In this document: in pieces, positions 32,501 through 41,039 of the stretch
Numbering within the stretch: position 1 is the first letter of the stretch
Layout: each line of letters starts with the position of its first letter
Source: Armatimonadota bacterium
Lineage (GTDB): Bacteria; Armatimonadota; UBA5829; DTLH01
Direction of reading: 5' to 3'
Assembly: GCA_029551395.1 (NCBI GenBank)
Contig: JAKPFN010000106.1
Location: 35,779 to 99,778, forward strand
Length of the DNA stretch: 64,000 nucleotides
Translations under genes and position numbers: made by a program
The notes under the pieces: model-generated
Seen by the model: the letters and a program-made list of their open reading frames with translations, nothing else
Told to the model about the DNA's origin: nothing
Database searches by the model: none

Positions 32501-34303
32501 GTGGATTCTTTCCGTTACCCGCTGGATGATATCCGTGCGCGGTGCGATATAGTTGATGTCGTATCTTCTTATGTCGCCTTAAAGCGGAGCGGAAAGACCC
32601 TCAAAGGCCTTTGCCCGTTTCATACAGAGAAAACGCCGTCATTTACAGTCAACCAGGATACCCAGAGATGGATGTGTTTTGGGTGTGGTGCAAATGGCGA
32701 CGTCTTCTCTTTCTTAATGCGTATTGAAGGGCTGACCTTTTCAGAGGCAGTCGAACAACTGGCCGCAAAAGCTGGCGTCGATATCTCGCACGCGGCAAAA
32801 AATTCACGGTCGGCAGGAGAGCGCGATCTGATATTGCGCATCAATTCTCTGGCGGCCGTTTATTTTCGGAAGGCTCTTGAACGCAGTCGAGTCGCACAGG
32901 ACTATCTTCGGAGGCGTGGTGTAACTGCGGAAGTAGCCGAGCGGTTTAGACTCGGTTATGCAGAAGCAGGATGGCAGGGATTAGCGGATTATCTCAAGAG
33001 TCAGGGCATTAGACTCGAGGATGGTTTTAAAGCAGGTCTTCTCATAGCCCGAGAGCATGGCGGCGGATATTATGACCGCTTCCGCCACCGGTTGATGTTT
33101 CCGATTTTTGATGTTCAGAATAGAGTTATTGGCTTTGGCGGCCGGGATTTGGGAGATGGTGATGTCAAGTATCTAAACACTCCTGAAACCCGAGTATTCA
33201 TAAAGAATAAAACGCTTTATGCCTTGAATTTTGCCCGTAAATCGATCTCTGAACAGAACAATGTGGTTCTGGTAGAGGGCTATATGGATGCCCTCACTGC
33301 ACATGCTGCAGGATTTGACAATGTAGTCGCTACGATGGGAACCGCCCTAACCAATGAACACGTAAACGTATTGTCACGCTACACTCATTCTGCTGTATTG
33401 GCATTCGATGCCGATTCCGCCGGTATGTCGGCTGCATTAAGAAGCGCGCCGATGTTTGAAGCAGCAGAGTTTGAGGTTAAAGCTGCACCGATGCCTGAAG
33501 GGGATGATCCTGATAGCTTGATTCGCCGCGACAGGAGTGCATTTGCCGAGTTAGTATCGAACGCGGTGCTCATTCCAGACTATAAACTGAAAATGATCAC
33601 CGATAGATACGATACAACCACCAAAGATGGGCAGTTGGCAGTGCTTAAAGAGGCGATTCCCGTTATTGCGGAGGTCTCCCGGCAGGTTGAAAGAGAACGT
33701 TTAATTGCTTTATTAGCTCCTTATCATCCGAATTATCGAAAAGGCACGGTGCCTGCAGAGTTACATATTCGGCAGGAAGTTGAAGCACGAATCGCTAAGA
33801 CTATAAAGACAGTTAAAAGTTCTCAAAAGGCACGGACAAAGCAGGTAAAACCACCTGACAGAATAAATCTTTTGTCAGAAGAAGGAAAAGCTGTCAGAAA
33901 AGCCGAACGTGAACTTTTGGGTAACATGTTATGTCAGGAGGCAAATGCCCTGGATGTATTTAGGGAAATTCCGCCTGACGAGTTCGTGAGCGATGATGCA
34001 AAATCTGTTGCAACGGCCTTGTATCAAGAGTTGTTGAATACGGGAACACTAGATATGGATGCGCTGGTTGCAACAGTTGCCGGCGCTCCGGGAGAGCGGC
34101 TTCTTGGCGAGCTGCTTGTAACCGGAATGGAGCCGTCGGATATTCCGATAGCTGATTTAATAAGCACAATAAAGATATATCATAAAAAAGAGCAGGAAAA
34201 ACGCTTCCGGGCACTTGCTGAAAAAATTCAGCGAGGAGAAATAAAACGAACGGATAAGGAATTTGCAGAGTACTGGCAGTTGGTACGTGAATTGCACATC
34301 TGA
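32501..34303 (+). CDS. dnaG: DNA primase
   Basis: Makes RNA primers at the replication fork. The 600 residues contain the CHC2 zinc finger (CPFHTEKTPSF and CFGCGANGD; Cys38, His41, Cys59, Cys62), the catalytic core with GFGGRDLGDG, and the TOPRIM acidic motif VVLVEGYMDALTAH with DADSAG. A C-terminal helicase-binding region (about 460-600) completes it. Length is normal for the family. The start is GTG at 32501 with GGGGTGA 7 nt upstream. It is followed by rpoD, keeping the dnaG-rpoD order of the macromolecular synthesis operon; no rpsU precedes it. Confidence 0.97.
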   Translation: MDSFRYPLDDIRARCDIVDVVSSYVALKRSGKTLKGLCPFHTEKTPSFTVNQDTQRWMCFGCGANGDVFSFLMRIEGLTFSEAVEQLAAKAGVDISHAAKNSRSAGERDLILRINSLAAVYFRKALERSRVAQDYLRRRGVTAEVAERFRLGYAEAGWQGLADYLKSQGIRLEDGFKAGLLIAREHGGGYYDRFRHRLMFPIFDVQNRVIGFGGRDLGDGDVKYLNTPETRVFIKNKTLYALNFARKSISEQNNVVLVEGYMDALTAHAAGFDNVVATMGTALTNEHVNVLSRYTHSAVLAFDADSAGMSAALRSAPMFEAAEFEVKAAPMPEGDDPDSLIRRDRSAFAELVSNAVLIPDYKLKMITDRYDTTTKDGQLAVLKEAIPVIAEVSRQVERERLIALLAPYHPNYRKGTVPAELHIRQEVEARIAKTIKTVKSSQKARTKQVKPPDRINLLSEEGKAVRKAERELLGNMLCQEANALDVFREIPPDEFVSDDAKSVATALYQELLNTGTLDMDALVATVAGAPGERLLGELLVTGMEPSDIPIADLISTIKIYHKKEQEKRFRALAEKIQRGEIKRTDKEFAEYWQLVRELHI

Positions 34304-34317
34304 TATAGGAGATGTGC
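34294..34317. other. Hairpin spanning the dnaG stop
   Basis: GCACATCT (34294-34301) and AGATGTGC (34310-34317) are perfect 8-bp arms around an 8-nt loop that includes most of the stop codon. No T-run follows. In other bacteria the dnaG-rpoD spacer is an RNA processing site; a similar role here is inference. Confidence 0.4.
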
Positions 34318-34429
34318 AGCCGGAATGGATCGCTCCTCTGGCAGGAACGAAGCCAACCGGTTATTGGAGTACGGGCAATTCGTGGCGGGTCTGCCCTGCC
34401 TCCGGAAGTGTTGAGAGGAGTTGAGGTAA

Positions 34430-35548
34430 GTGGCTGTGGACCAATTGAAGGGTAGCGCAGAGATTCAGACGCTTATAGATGAAGGTAAACGTAAGGGTGT
34501 ACTCACTTACGAAGAAATAACGGAATCCCTCAGCCATCAGGAAGACTTGGACGCGGAGCAGTATGATGATCTTCTGCAGACTTTTGCGGACGAGGGGATC
34601 AGGGTTGTTGAAAAGGCCAAAGAGTTCCCCGCGCTCGTTGAAGGGGCAGGAGGTGCAGAGGAAGTACTGCCTCATGAAGCCGAGGCTGCCGAGGAAGACT
34701 TGGCTGCTATGGAGGGAATGCCTCTTGACGACTCTGTGAGGATGTGGCTCCGCGAGATCGGCAAGACGCCCCTCCTCACAACCGAGCAGGAAGTCAGCCT
34801 GGCCAAACGAATTGAGGCTGGTGATGATGAAGCCAAGGCCATCTTGACTGAGGCCAACCTGAGGCTCGTTGTGAGCATCGCTAAAAGGTATAGCGGTAGA
34901 GGAATGTCTTTCCCCGACTTGATTCAAGAGGGTAATATAGGCCTTATCAGGGCAGTCGAAAAATTCGACTACCGGAAAGGCTATAAGTTCAGCACGTACG
35001 CCACCTGGTGGATCAGGCAGGCGATTACTCGTGCGATTGCAGACCAGGGCCGGACTATTCGTATCCCGGTTCACATGGTCGAGACTATTAACAGGCTGGT
35101 TAAAACTTCAGGCCAGCTTTTGCAGGATCTTGGCAGGGAACCTACTCTTGAGGAAGTTGCAAGAGAGATGGGGCTGCCGACTGACAGGGTGAGCGAAATT
35201 TACAGGATTGCGCCGGAACCGCTGTCGCTCGAAACACCAATCGGCGAAGAGGAAGACAGTCACCTGGCAGACTTTATTGAAGACCAGGAGGCAATTTCTC
35301 CGGCTGAAGCAGCCAGTAACATGATCCTGCGGGAAAAGATAGAGGAAGTGCTTAACAACCTGACTCCAAGAGAGCGCGATGTCTTGAAGATGCGCTTTGG
35401 TCTGGATGATGGATACTCCAGGACTCTTGAAGAGGTTGGACGGCACTTCAAAGTAACAAGGGAGCGCATCAGGCAGATTGAAGCCAAAGCGCTGAAGAAG
35501 CTTCGCCATCCAAACCGGAGCAGGAAGCTGAGAGATTATCTGGAATAA
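34430..35548 (+). CDS. rpoD: Primary sigma factor (RpoD/SigA)
   Basis: Housekeeping sigma-70 factor. The 372 residues hold a short acidic N-terminal region (1.1), region 1.2 ([17 protein letters not shown]), region 2 with [37 protein letters not shown] and [20 protein letters not shown] (-10 recognition), region 3 ([13 protein letters not shown]), and region 4 with [12 protein letters not shown] and [17 protein letters not shown] (-35 recognition). There is no large non-conserved region, as in SigA-type factors. The start is GTG at 34430, close behind GAGGAG/GAGGTAAG. A strong bidirectional terminator follows. The clear -35/-10 promoters in this window fit this factor. Confidence 0.96.
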   Translation: MAVDQLKGSAEIQTLIDEGKRKGVLTYEEITESLSHQEDLDAEQYDDLLQTFADEGIRVVEKAKEFPALVEGAGGAEEVLPHEAEAAEEDLAAMEGMPLDDSVRMWLREIGKTPLLTTEQEVSLAKRIEAGDDEAKAILTEANLRLVVSIAKRYSGRGMSFPDLIQEGNIGLIRAVEKFDYRKGYKFSTYATWWIRQAITRAIADQGRTIRIPVHMVETINRLVKTSGQLLQDLGREPTLEEVAREMGLPTDRVSEIYRIAPEPLSLETPIGEEEDSHLADFIEDQEAISPAEAASNMILREKIEEVLNNLTPRERDVLKMRFGLDDGYSRTLEEVGRHFKVTRERIRQIEAKALKKLRHPNRSRKLRDYLE

Positions 35549-35580
35549 TCCTGACTGTAACTGTCAGCAGTTGATAAAAA

Positions 35581-35612
35581 GGCCCTGGGATGAGTCAGTC
35601 TCAGGGTCTTTT
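35581..35612. terminator. Bidirectional terminator between rpoD and the LysM gene
   Basis: GGCCCTGGGA (35581-35590) pairs with TCTCAGGGTC (35599-35608), with two G-U pairs and an 8-nt loop. TTTT follows on the plus strand, and on the minus strand TTTTTATC follows (from AAAAA at 35576-35580). It serves the convergent rpoD and LysM genes. Confidence 0.85.
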
Positions 35613-35663
35613 GATGTACATCATAAGTCCATGTATACCTACTGGTTGAATCTACTTAAAACT

Positions 35664-36110
35664 CTATAGTTTTTTAGGTGATTTCACAGGCACGGATGCG
35701 CAGATGGTCTTTTTCTCGCAAGGGATAATCAAGTCTTGTCCAGGTTTGAGAGGTTTCGAGGGGTCAAGTCCATTCATCTGTGCAATCTTGTGAACTCTTT
35801 TCAGGATGTATGTATCAGGATTTCCATATTCCTGAGCGTATGTCCAGAGAGTATCACCTTGCCGGACCTTTACATGGATGACTCCAGAAGTCGGTTTAGA
35901 GTTTGAAGCAAGCCCGTGGATTGCACAGGAGAGGATTACCACTGTAACGGACAGTATAGCTGTAATTATCAGATATTCCTCTGCCTTGACTTTTATATCA
36001 GAAAACCGAATTTCGGGCACATGTATTTTGGACAGGTCAATTTGCACCCCAGGCAGATGTCGTAGTGTTAACAATCCAAGCCTCCGGTCACAGCTTTGCA
36101 GCAGAGCCAT
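35664..36110 (-). CDS. Membrane-anchored LysM domain protein
   Basis: The 148-residue protein has one membrane helix (about 46-68, LIITAILSVTVVILSCAIHG) and one LysM domain (about 78-130, HVKVRQGDTLWTYAQEYGNP, then LKPGQDLIIP). LysM binds peptidoglycan or chitin-like glycans, so the domain probably sits outside the inner membrane. The layout resembles the YneA/SafA-like small LysM proteins next to cell-cycle or stress genes. The start ATG at 36110 has only a weak ribosome site. No enzymatic domain is present. Confidence 0.8.
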   Translation of the reverse strand: MALLQSCDRRLGLLTLRHLPGVQIDLSKIHVPEIRFSDIKVKAEEYLIITAILSVTVVILSCAIHGLASNSKPTSGVIHVKVRQGDTLWTYAQEYGNPDTYILKRVHKIAQMNGLDPSKPLKPGQDLIIPCEKKTICASVPVKSPKKL

Positions 36111-36461
36111 ACTGCAACCTGTTACTACCCCAAGTGCTGCAGAACCTAAACAGATGGTCTGTTTACCAGGCAGCCTTTTGGTGATGTCTTAGACGCAGAC
36201 CTTGTGGAAAACGTTTCGTGGCAAGGGGACATTAAGAGTAATATTTCGACACTTCGGAGCATTGTTACTTGATTGTTACATTGCGAAGTTTGCCTGAATT
36301 CGCTTGTTTACTGGAACATTTTAAGCCTTTGAGTCGTAAAGTAATTAGCAAACCTTCCCACCCTCTTTTCTCTCCCCTGCCGCAAGGCAGGGGAGTCTGT
36401 TTTGTACAGGCGACAATAAAGATGAAGCCCGGCCGCAGCAGGTAGTTTATCTTGAGAAAAC
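36111..36461. other. 351-nt spacer with a GCAA-loop palindrome
   Basis: Upstream region of the LysM gene, containing direct repeats GTAACAAT (near 36260-36285, reverse strand) and a perfect 10-bp hairpin CTCCCCTGCC (36372-36381) - GCAA - GGCAGGGGAG (36386-36395). On the plus strand TCTGTTTTG follows the hairpin; on the minus strand an A/G-rich stretch follows. It looks like a dispersed extragenic palindrome. No gene seen. Confidence 0.6.
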
Positions 36462-37130
36462 TTACCTGGGCAGGTTATCAGGGTGTTCTTTCAGGTATCT
36501 ATTAAGGTATTCCAATACTTCTGTGTCTGTGAGGTCATGCCATTCCAGATAATAATCGGCTACTGCGAAGGGAAGGCGTTCACTCTGGACTGTAATAATC
36601 AACTCATCCGCTGCTTCTCGTATGATTCTCGCTGCAGACAGCGATGCCACCGGGACTGCTACGATTATTCTGCTTGCTCCGGCCTGTCTGGCTGATCTGA
36701 TAGCTGCAAGCATCGTGTAGCCGCTTGCCAGACCATCATCTACTATAATTGCCTGTTTACCTTTAATATCTATCTTTGGAAGGTCATCTCTAAGGACTCG
36801 CTCCCGGCGCTGGACTTCATCCATGACATCGTTAGCGATTTCCTTGATGCGTTTTCTGCTGAGTCCAAGTTCTTTTACCATCAATTCGTTCAGCACCAGA
36901 GCGCCATCACTTGTCACAGCGCCAAATCCAGCTTCAGGGTTCCAGGGAATGGGCAGCTTGCGAGGAACTACAAGGTCCAGAGACAGATTCAGGTGAAGAG
37001 CTACTTCTACGGCAACAGGAACACCGCCGCGAGGGATTGCCAGCACTATAGCATCGCCAGACTCATACTGTCGCAAGTTACCAGCAAGCTTACGGCCTGC
37101 ATCTATGCGGTCAATGAACACTTCCGGCAT
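36462..37130 (-). CDS. Phosphoribosyltransferase-domain protein (COG1926)
   Basis: The 222-residue protein has a type I PRTase fold: AIPRGGVPVAVEVALHLNL, DLVVPRKLPIPWNPEAGFGA and the PRPP loop AIIVDDGLASGYTMLAA. The flexible region ELGLSRKRIKEIANDVMDEV is typical of the COG1926 group, whose substrate is unknown and which is often found beside hydrolase or stress genes. Start ATG near 37130 (MPEVFIDRIDAGRKLA) agrees with homologues as I recall them. No operon partner; the next gene (thiM) is divergent. Confidence 0.82.
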   Translation of the reverse strand: MPEVFIDRIDAGRKLAGNLRQYESGDAIVLAIPRGGVPVAVEVALHLNLSLDLVVPRKLPIPWNPEAGFGAVTSDGALVLNELMVKELGLSRKRIKEIANDVMDEVQRRERVLRDDLPKIDIKGKQAIIVDDGLASGYTMLAAIRSARQAGASRIIVAVPVASLSAARIIREAADELIITVQSERLPFAVADYYLEWHDLTDTEVLEYLNRYLKEHPDNLPR

Positions 37131-37429
37131 AATTCTCTACCTTGCCACCTGATGAGATTTACGGCGGAAGGCAGCTTTATGGTTATTTGCCATCCAGCCG
37201 CAGGTCTTCCGCTTACTTACCACACGTAGAACGATGTTAAACAGGTAGGGGAAGCGAAATGTAGATTATATTGATTGTGATGAGCTTCAGGTATTGATTA
37301 ATAACCGAGACTCTTCTGGATATCTGCTAACTTCGATTGGAAAAACTCAAATTCTGAACAATAAACAAGACTTTACCAACCGATTCAAGGCAAGTTATTA
37401 TGTATTGAATTATCAAGGATGGAGTGAAG
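37131..37429. other. Divergent spacer before thiM
   Basis: 299 nt between two divergent genes. It was searched for a TPP riboswitch (conserved CTGAGA and the GAACCTGA region) because thiM follows, and none was found. It is AT-rich near 37260-37420 and should hold promoters for both directions, but no convincing -35/-10 pair was singled out. Confidence 0.5.
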
Positions 37430-38278
37430 ATGAAGTTAGTCGAGAAGATTGCTGAAGACCTTAGCGCGATTCGTGAGAAACGCCCGCTGGTACATAGCAT
37501 AACAAATTATGTCGTAATGAATGAGACTGCCAATGCCACACTTTGCATTGGGGCGCTGCCGATAATGTCGCACGCCAAAGAGGAAGTCGAAGAGATGGCA
37601 GGAATTGCTGGGGCGCTGGTCCTTAATATCGGAACGCTGTCTCCTGACTGGATTGATGCTATGGAACTGGCAGGGAAGCGAGCAAACGAGAAAAACATCC
37701 CGGTTATTCTTGATCCAGTAGGTGCCGGAGCTACTAAACTGAGGATCGACTCGAGTAAAAGGCTATTGGAAAAAGTCCGGGTCTCAATAGTCCGAGGCAA
37801 TGCGGCGGAACTGGCAGCACTTGCAGGGATAACCTCCGAAGTCCGCGGCGTTGAGTCCATGGGTGCATCTGAGACACCAGTAAACATAGCAAAACGTTTT
37901 GCGTCGGCTTACGGATGCACGGCAGCGATAACCGGGGCTGTGGATGTAGTCTCAGACGGCAGCCGCACTGCTCAGATTAGCAATGGGCATGTGATGATGA
38001 GTAAAGTAGTCGGCACCGGATGTATGTCTGATGTGATTGTGGCTGCTTTTGCTTCAGTCGAAACCGACACATTCACTGCTGCTGTAGGTGGACTGGCTGC
38101 TTTTGGAATAGCAGGCGAACTTGCTGCATCAGCTTCTGGCAATAGGCCTGGCACTTTCCATTTGGAGATGTACAATGCTCTTTATGCCCTGACTCCAGAG
38201 GACATTCTGAACCGTTCACGAATTGAGGTGCCGAATCAAGTTCGGCATGACGGAAAAACGTCATTACCCTCGGGCTAA
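37430..38278 (+). CDS. thiM: Hydroxyethylthiazole kinase
   Basis: Salvages the thiazole moiety of thiamine by phosphorylation. Motifs in the 282-residue protein: PLVHSITNYVVMNETANATL, VILDPVGAGATKLRI, VRGNAAELAALAG and KVVGTGCMSDVIVAAF, with the catalytic Cys of GTGCM. The family ends near ALTPEDIL; here about 18 further residues (including EVPNQVRHDGKTSLPSG) are encoded by a small palindrome and the edge of a TTTGCAA element, so the true stop seems replaced. ATG at 37430 follows GGAG (37421-37424). No thiD or thiE is nearby, so salvage partners are elsewhere. Confidence 0.95.
   Translation: MKLVEKIAEDLSAIREKRPLVHSITNYVVMNETANATLCIGALPIMSHAKEEVEEMAGIAGALVLNIGTLSPDWIDAMELAGKRANEKNIPVILDPVGAGATKLRIDSSKRLLEKVRVSIVRGNAAELAALAGITSEVRGVESMGASETPVNIAKRFASAYGCTAAITGAVDVVSDGSRTAQISNGHVMMSKVVGTGCMSDVIVAAFASVETDTFTAAVGGLAAFGIAGELAASASGNRPGTFHLEMYNALYALTPEDILNRSRIEVPNQVRHDGKTSLPSG
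38229..38247 (+). repeat. TGCCGAA palindrome inside the thiM 3' end
   Basis: TGCCGAA (38229-38235), TCAAG loop, TTCGGCA (38241-38247), followed by TGACG/CGTCA around GAAAAA (38248-38263). Such 'GTGCCGAATCAAGTTCGGCA' palindromes occur as dispersed repeats in many genomes. It is translated here as the ThiM tail. Confidence 0.6.
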
Positions 38279-38440
38279 ATTTGCCCACACTCGGGCTAAA
38301 TTTGCAATTTAGCCCGGAATAGTGGATTAGGGATTTGCAATCCCGGTCATTGATGTTTCAGATGATGATTCGGGAAGGATTGCAAATCCCTCCCGAGAGG
38401 AGGCTGCCTATCCGAGAGGGATTGCAAATCCCTCTCGAGA
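38270..38440 (+). repeat. TTTGCAA palindromic element, copy 3
   Basis: Starts inside the last codons of thiM. Palindrome I is at 38293-38315, II at 38330-38344 and III at 38371-38395. A further palindrome of type III (CGAGAGGG..CCCTCTCG) is at 38413-38437. A partial left end (CTCGGGCTAAATTTGCC) at 38269-38285 precedes it. The remaining bases to 38531 hold no gene. Confidence 0.85.
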
Positions 38441-38543
38441 GTGTCCAGACCTAGAGAATTCCTCCCTAGAGAGGGTTTTACACTTTACTTAGTTCAGCAG
38501 CAGTGGTACACTTTAGAAACTTGGACTAAACAAGGAGGTTGTA

Positions 38544-39290
38544 TTGGCTCCCCTCGACACACGACACATTAAAGCCCAAAGGCAAGGATCAACCACCTGG
38601 ACAATACTGGCAGCGCTGCTCGGAATTGTTCTGGTTGTCTCGTGTGCCTGCCGGATAGTTCCTGAAACTGCTCCCAACATCAAAGTTGTTAAGATAGATC
38701 TCAAAGATGGTGTAACAATCAAACCTGCACTGGTCTCAGGAAAGCATCAGTTGTTCGAGTCGGCAATAGATGACCTGAAGCCGTATGCAGCAATCAACGG
38801 CACATACTACGATGAAGCGATGGATCCGCTTGGTGACATAGTAATCGATGGTAAACTTGTAAACCGAGGCGGACAAAGGCACGCTATTGCCATAACGAAA
38901 AACGGCGATGTCGAGTTCATTCACAGAGGGCAAAGCAGGTTCAAGTGGTCCGGTTACCAGGCGGGACTTGCAGCAGGACCTCGGCTCATACATAAAGGAA
39001 AAATCTCACTGGACCCTGTAGCCGATGGGTTCAAACCATCCAGCCTGACCGTTAGAGCATGGAGATCGGGTGTAGGTAAAACTGTTGATGGAAAGCTGCT
39101 TTTGGTTACAGCAAAGGAGCCTTTAACTCTTGAAGAGTTTGCCAAGGTGATGCTGGAGACAGGTGCAGTGGAAGCTATGAACCTCGATGGCGGCGGAGCC
39201 TGCGCACTCTATCACGATGGCAAATACCTGGCTACGCCAACACTACCAATGACCAATCTATTGGTCGTCTACAAGCAGCCAGATAAATAA
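38544..39290 (+). CDS. Membrane-anchored phosphodiester glycosidase (NAGPA/DUF2233) domain protein
   Basis: The 248-residue protein has an N-terminal membrane or signal segment (TILAALLGIVLVVSCAC) and a NAGPA-like domain: AAINGTYYDEAMDPLGDIVI, AAGPRLIHKGK, then GAVEAMNLDGGGACALYHDG, the signature NLDGGG loop. The family removes GlcNAc from phosphodiesters in animals; bacterial forms act on the cell surface with substrates mostly unknown. SCAC might also be a lipobox-like site, but this is weak. TTG at 38544 has AAGGAGG (38532-38538) 5 nt upstream. A hairpin terminator follows. Confidence 0.85.
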   Translation: MAPLDTRHIKAQRQGSTTWTILAALLGIVLVVSCACRIVPETAPNIKVVKIDLKDGVTIKPALVSGKHQLFESAIDDLKPYAAINGTYYDEAMDPLGDIVIDGKLVNRGGQRHAIAITKNGDVEFIHRGQSRFKWSGYQAGLAAGPRLIHKGKISLDPVADGFKPSSLTVRAWRSGVGKTVDGKLLLVTAKEPLTLEEFAKVMLETGAVEAMNLDGGGACALYHDGKYLATPTLPMTNLLVVYKQPDK

Positions 39291-39309
39291 TTAACTGGGT
39301 ACATAGCTA

Positions 39310-39333
39310 AGGGGCAGAACGAATCCTGCCCCT
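39310..39333. terminator. Hairpin after the NAGPA-like gene
   Basis: AGGGGCAG (39310-39317) pairs with CTGCCCCT (39326-39333) over an 8-nt loop. Only GTTTGG follows, so the T-run is weak. It lies between two convergent genes and may serve both. Confidence 0.55.
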
Positions 39334-39349
39334 GTTTGGTCAACTACGG

Positions 39350-39544
39350 TTACCAGCGCTTTCTCTTATCGCCACCGCCGAAACCGCCGCCGCGTTCGCT
39401 CTTCTGAGCTTTGCGGACGTCTCGGCAGGCCTTGCATCGGATCGGTTCGCTGAAGCCGCGCTCGGCGAAGAATGTCTGCTCACCAGCGGTGTAAACAAAT
39501 TCGCCTCCGCAGTCGCGGCAAACCAGTGTTTTGTCCTGGGCCAC
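39350..39544 (-). CDS. Small zinc-ribbon protein
   Basis: 64 residues, beginning AQDKTLVCRDCGGEFVYTAG with a first CxxC. EQTFFAERGFSEPIRCKACR carries a second CxxC, and a Gly/Arg/Lys-rich basic tail (GGGFGGGDKRKRW) follows. It matches the 'probable zinc-ribbon' family of small proteins, often thought to bind nucleic acid; the basic tail supports that, but the function is unproven. GTG at 39544 gives the family's usual N-terminus, with GGGGGG upstream. The longer TTG frame from 39577 has no ribosome site. It has a long leader of about 165 nt from a strong promoter. Confidence 0.85.
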   Translation of the reverse strand: MAQDKTLVCRDCGGEFVYTAGEQTFFAERGFSEPIRCKACRDVRKAQKSERGGGFGGGDKRKRW

Positions 39545-39715
39545 TTCCAAACCCCCCACATAATGATTTAACAACAACCAACGGAATCCTCAGGCTGGTT
39601 CAGGATGGGGGATGGCTAGTGAACCCTTAGGGACTTCTTTAACCTTCCAATTCCTTGTGCCCGAGCCGGGAGCCAATCGACCGTGAACTCACCGGCATAT
39701 CCTATGGTCAAGTCT

Positions 39716-39742
39716 ATTATACCGTGTTTACCGCCGTTTCAA
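39716..39742 (-). promoter_or_regulatory. Promoter with perfect -10 upstream of the zinc-ribbon gene
   Basis: On the minus strand TATAAT (39721-39716) is perfect. TTGAAA (39742-39737) lies 15 nt before it, or TTTTGA 17 nt before it. The leader to GTG 39544 would be about 165 nt and is rich in potential stems. The remaining bases up to 39862 hold no gene. Confidence 0.5.
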
Positions 39743-39862
39743 AAGAAAAAAGTCGTTATTTTGCAAAATCAAATTAAGATTCGGTCTGTTTTTTAACCCA
39801 AAATGCCTGTACATACTGCCAGAAGCGGAAATTTCAGAGGTTTGCAGTCATAGACTTGGCAG

Positions 39863-40954
39863 CTAACGAAGCCGTAAAGGGGTATAGGCGCAATATGGCT
39901 CTTCGGTAAGATAATTACCTGTTTCTGCATACGCGCGGGCACGGCAGCCTCCGCAGACTTTCTTGAACTCGCACGGGCCGCACTTGCCTTCAAGCAGTGA
40001 ATCATCCCGAAGCTCCTTAAACAATGGCGAATTCTTCCAAATCTCCGGGAACGATGTTTCTCGAATACTCCCGGCTTTGACTGGCAGATAACCGCACGGA
40101 TAGACCTCACCTTTCTGAGACACAAAGCATACTCCGGTCCCTGCAAGGCATCCTTTGGTCATTGCTTCATAGCCATGCGTCTCGGGAGTAATCTTGATGC
40201 CTTCAAGAGCCGCTCTTTGACGCATTATGCGGAAGTAGTGAGGCGCGCAGGTGGCTTTGAGGTTGATAGATACTTCCCTGGACTTATCATGGAACCAATT
40301 GAGCATTTCTTCATATTGCTGGGGAGTTATCATCTCATCTTCAGCTATTTCCTTGCCGCAGCCGGTCGGAACCAGCATAAAAATATGCACAGCCGCAGCC
40401 CCGATTCCCACAGCCATATCCACTATCTGAGGTATTTCAGCAAGGTTCTGCCTGGTTACGGAGACATTGACCTGAAACGGAATACCGGCTGCTTTAATGT
40501 TCTCGATACCATCCATGGAAGCATTGAACGCACCTGGCTGGCGGCGGAACCTGTCGTGACTTGCAGCCGCTGCGCCATCTATGCTGATGCTGACTCGTTG
40601 GATGCCTGTATTCTTCATTTGTCGGGCGATTTCAGGCGTGACGAGTGTTCCATTCGTCGCCAGCACCATTCTAAGCCCCAGAGACGTGCCATGCGAAGCG
40701 ATTTCGAAGATATCATCGCGCACCAACGGCTCTCCACCAGACAGCACTATTACAGGTTTTGCAAACGCTGCTATGGAATCGAGCAATGCAATAGATTCTC
40801 CGGTAGTGAGGTCGTCAGGCGAACGGAAATCAACTGCAGATGCGCGGCAGTGGATGCACTTCAGGTTACATGCTGCTGTCGTCTCCCAAAAGATGAGCCT
40901 TGGGATATATTCGTTTGTCTCCAGCTCTGGCCGTCCTGGATGCGTAGAGGTCAT
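39863..40954 (-). CDS. Radical SAM/SPASM protein, AhbD (heme) or NirJ-like
   Basis: The 363-residue protein has the radical SAM cluster motif CNLKCIHC (residues 29-36) in WETTAACNLKCIHCRASA, then VLSGGEPLVRDDIFEIA, LATNGTLVTPEIA and SISIDGAAAASHDRFR. The C-terminal SPASM region has CGYLPVKAG and CGPCEFKKVCGGCRARAYAE. The pattern fits AhbD/NirJ proteins of the siroheme-derived heme and heme d1 routes; AhbD decarboxylates Fe-coproporphyrin III. Other ahb/nir genes are not nearby, so a peptide-modifying SPASM role is possible. ATG at 40954 has GGAG at normal spacing. It is followed by 285 nt with no gene. Confidence 0.8.
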   Translation of the reverse strand: MTSTHPGRPELETNEYIPRLIFWETTAACNLKCIHCRASAVDFRSPDDLTTGESIALLDSIAAFAKPVIVLSGGEPLVRDDIFEIASHGTSLGLRMVLATNGTLVTPEIARQMKNTGIQRVSISIDGAAAASHDRFRRQPGAFNASMDGIENIKAAGIPFQVNVSVTRQNLAEIPQIVDMAVGIGAAAVHIFMLVPTGCGKEIAEDEMITPQQYEEMLNWFHDKSREVSINLKATCAPHYFRIMRQRAALEGIKITPETHGYEAMTKGCLAGTGVCFVSQKGEVYPCGYLPVKAGSIRETSFPEIWKNSPLFKELRDDSLLEGKCGPCEFKKVCGGCRARAYAETGNYLTEEPYCAYTPLRLR

Positions 40955-41039
40955 CTGATGCTCCTTGTTATAAGTTTAACCTAAGTTAGAGGCACGTTCA
41001 ATAGATGTAACTGAATATGCTCTGCTTGATGATTCCCAG

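Noticed and set aside
34361..35074. 237-residue minus-strand frame over rpoD
   Set aside because: Antisense shadow of the highly conserved rpoD gene with no recognisable domain.
36372..36395. Terminator for the phosphoribosyltransferase gene
   Set aside because: On the minus strand the stem is followed by AGAGAAAAGAGGG rather than T. It is better treated as an extragenic palindrome.
37131..37429. TPP riboswitch before thiM
   Set aside because: Conserved TPP aptamer blocks could not be found on the plus strand.
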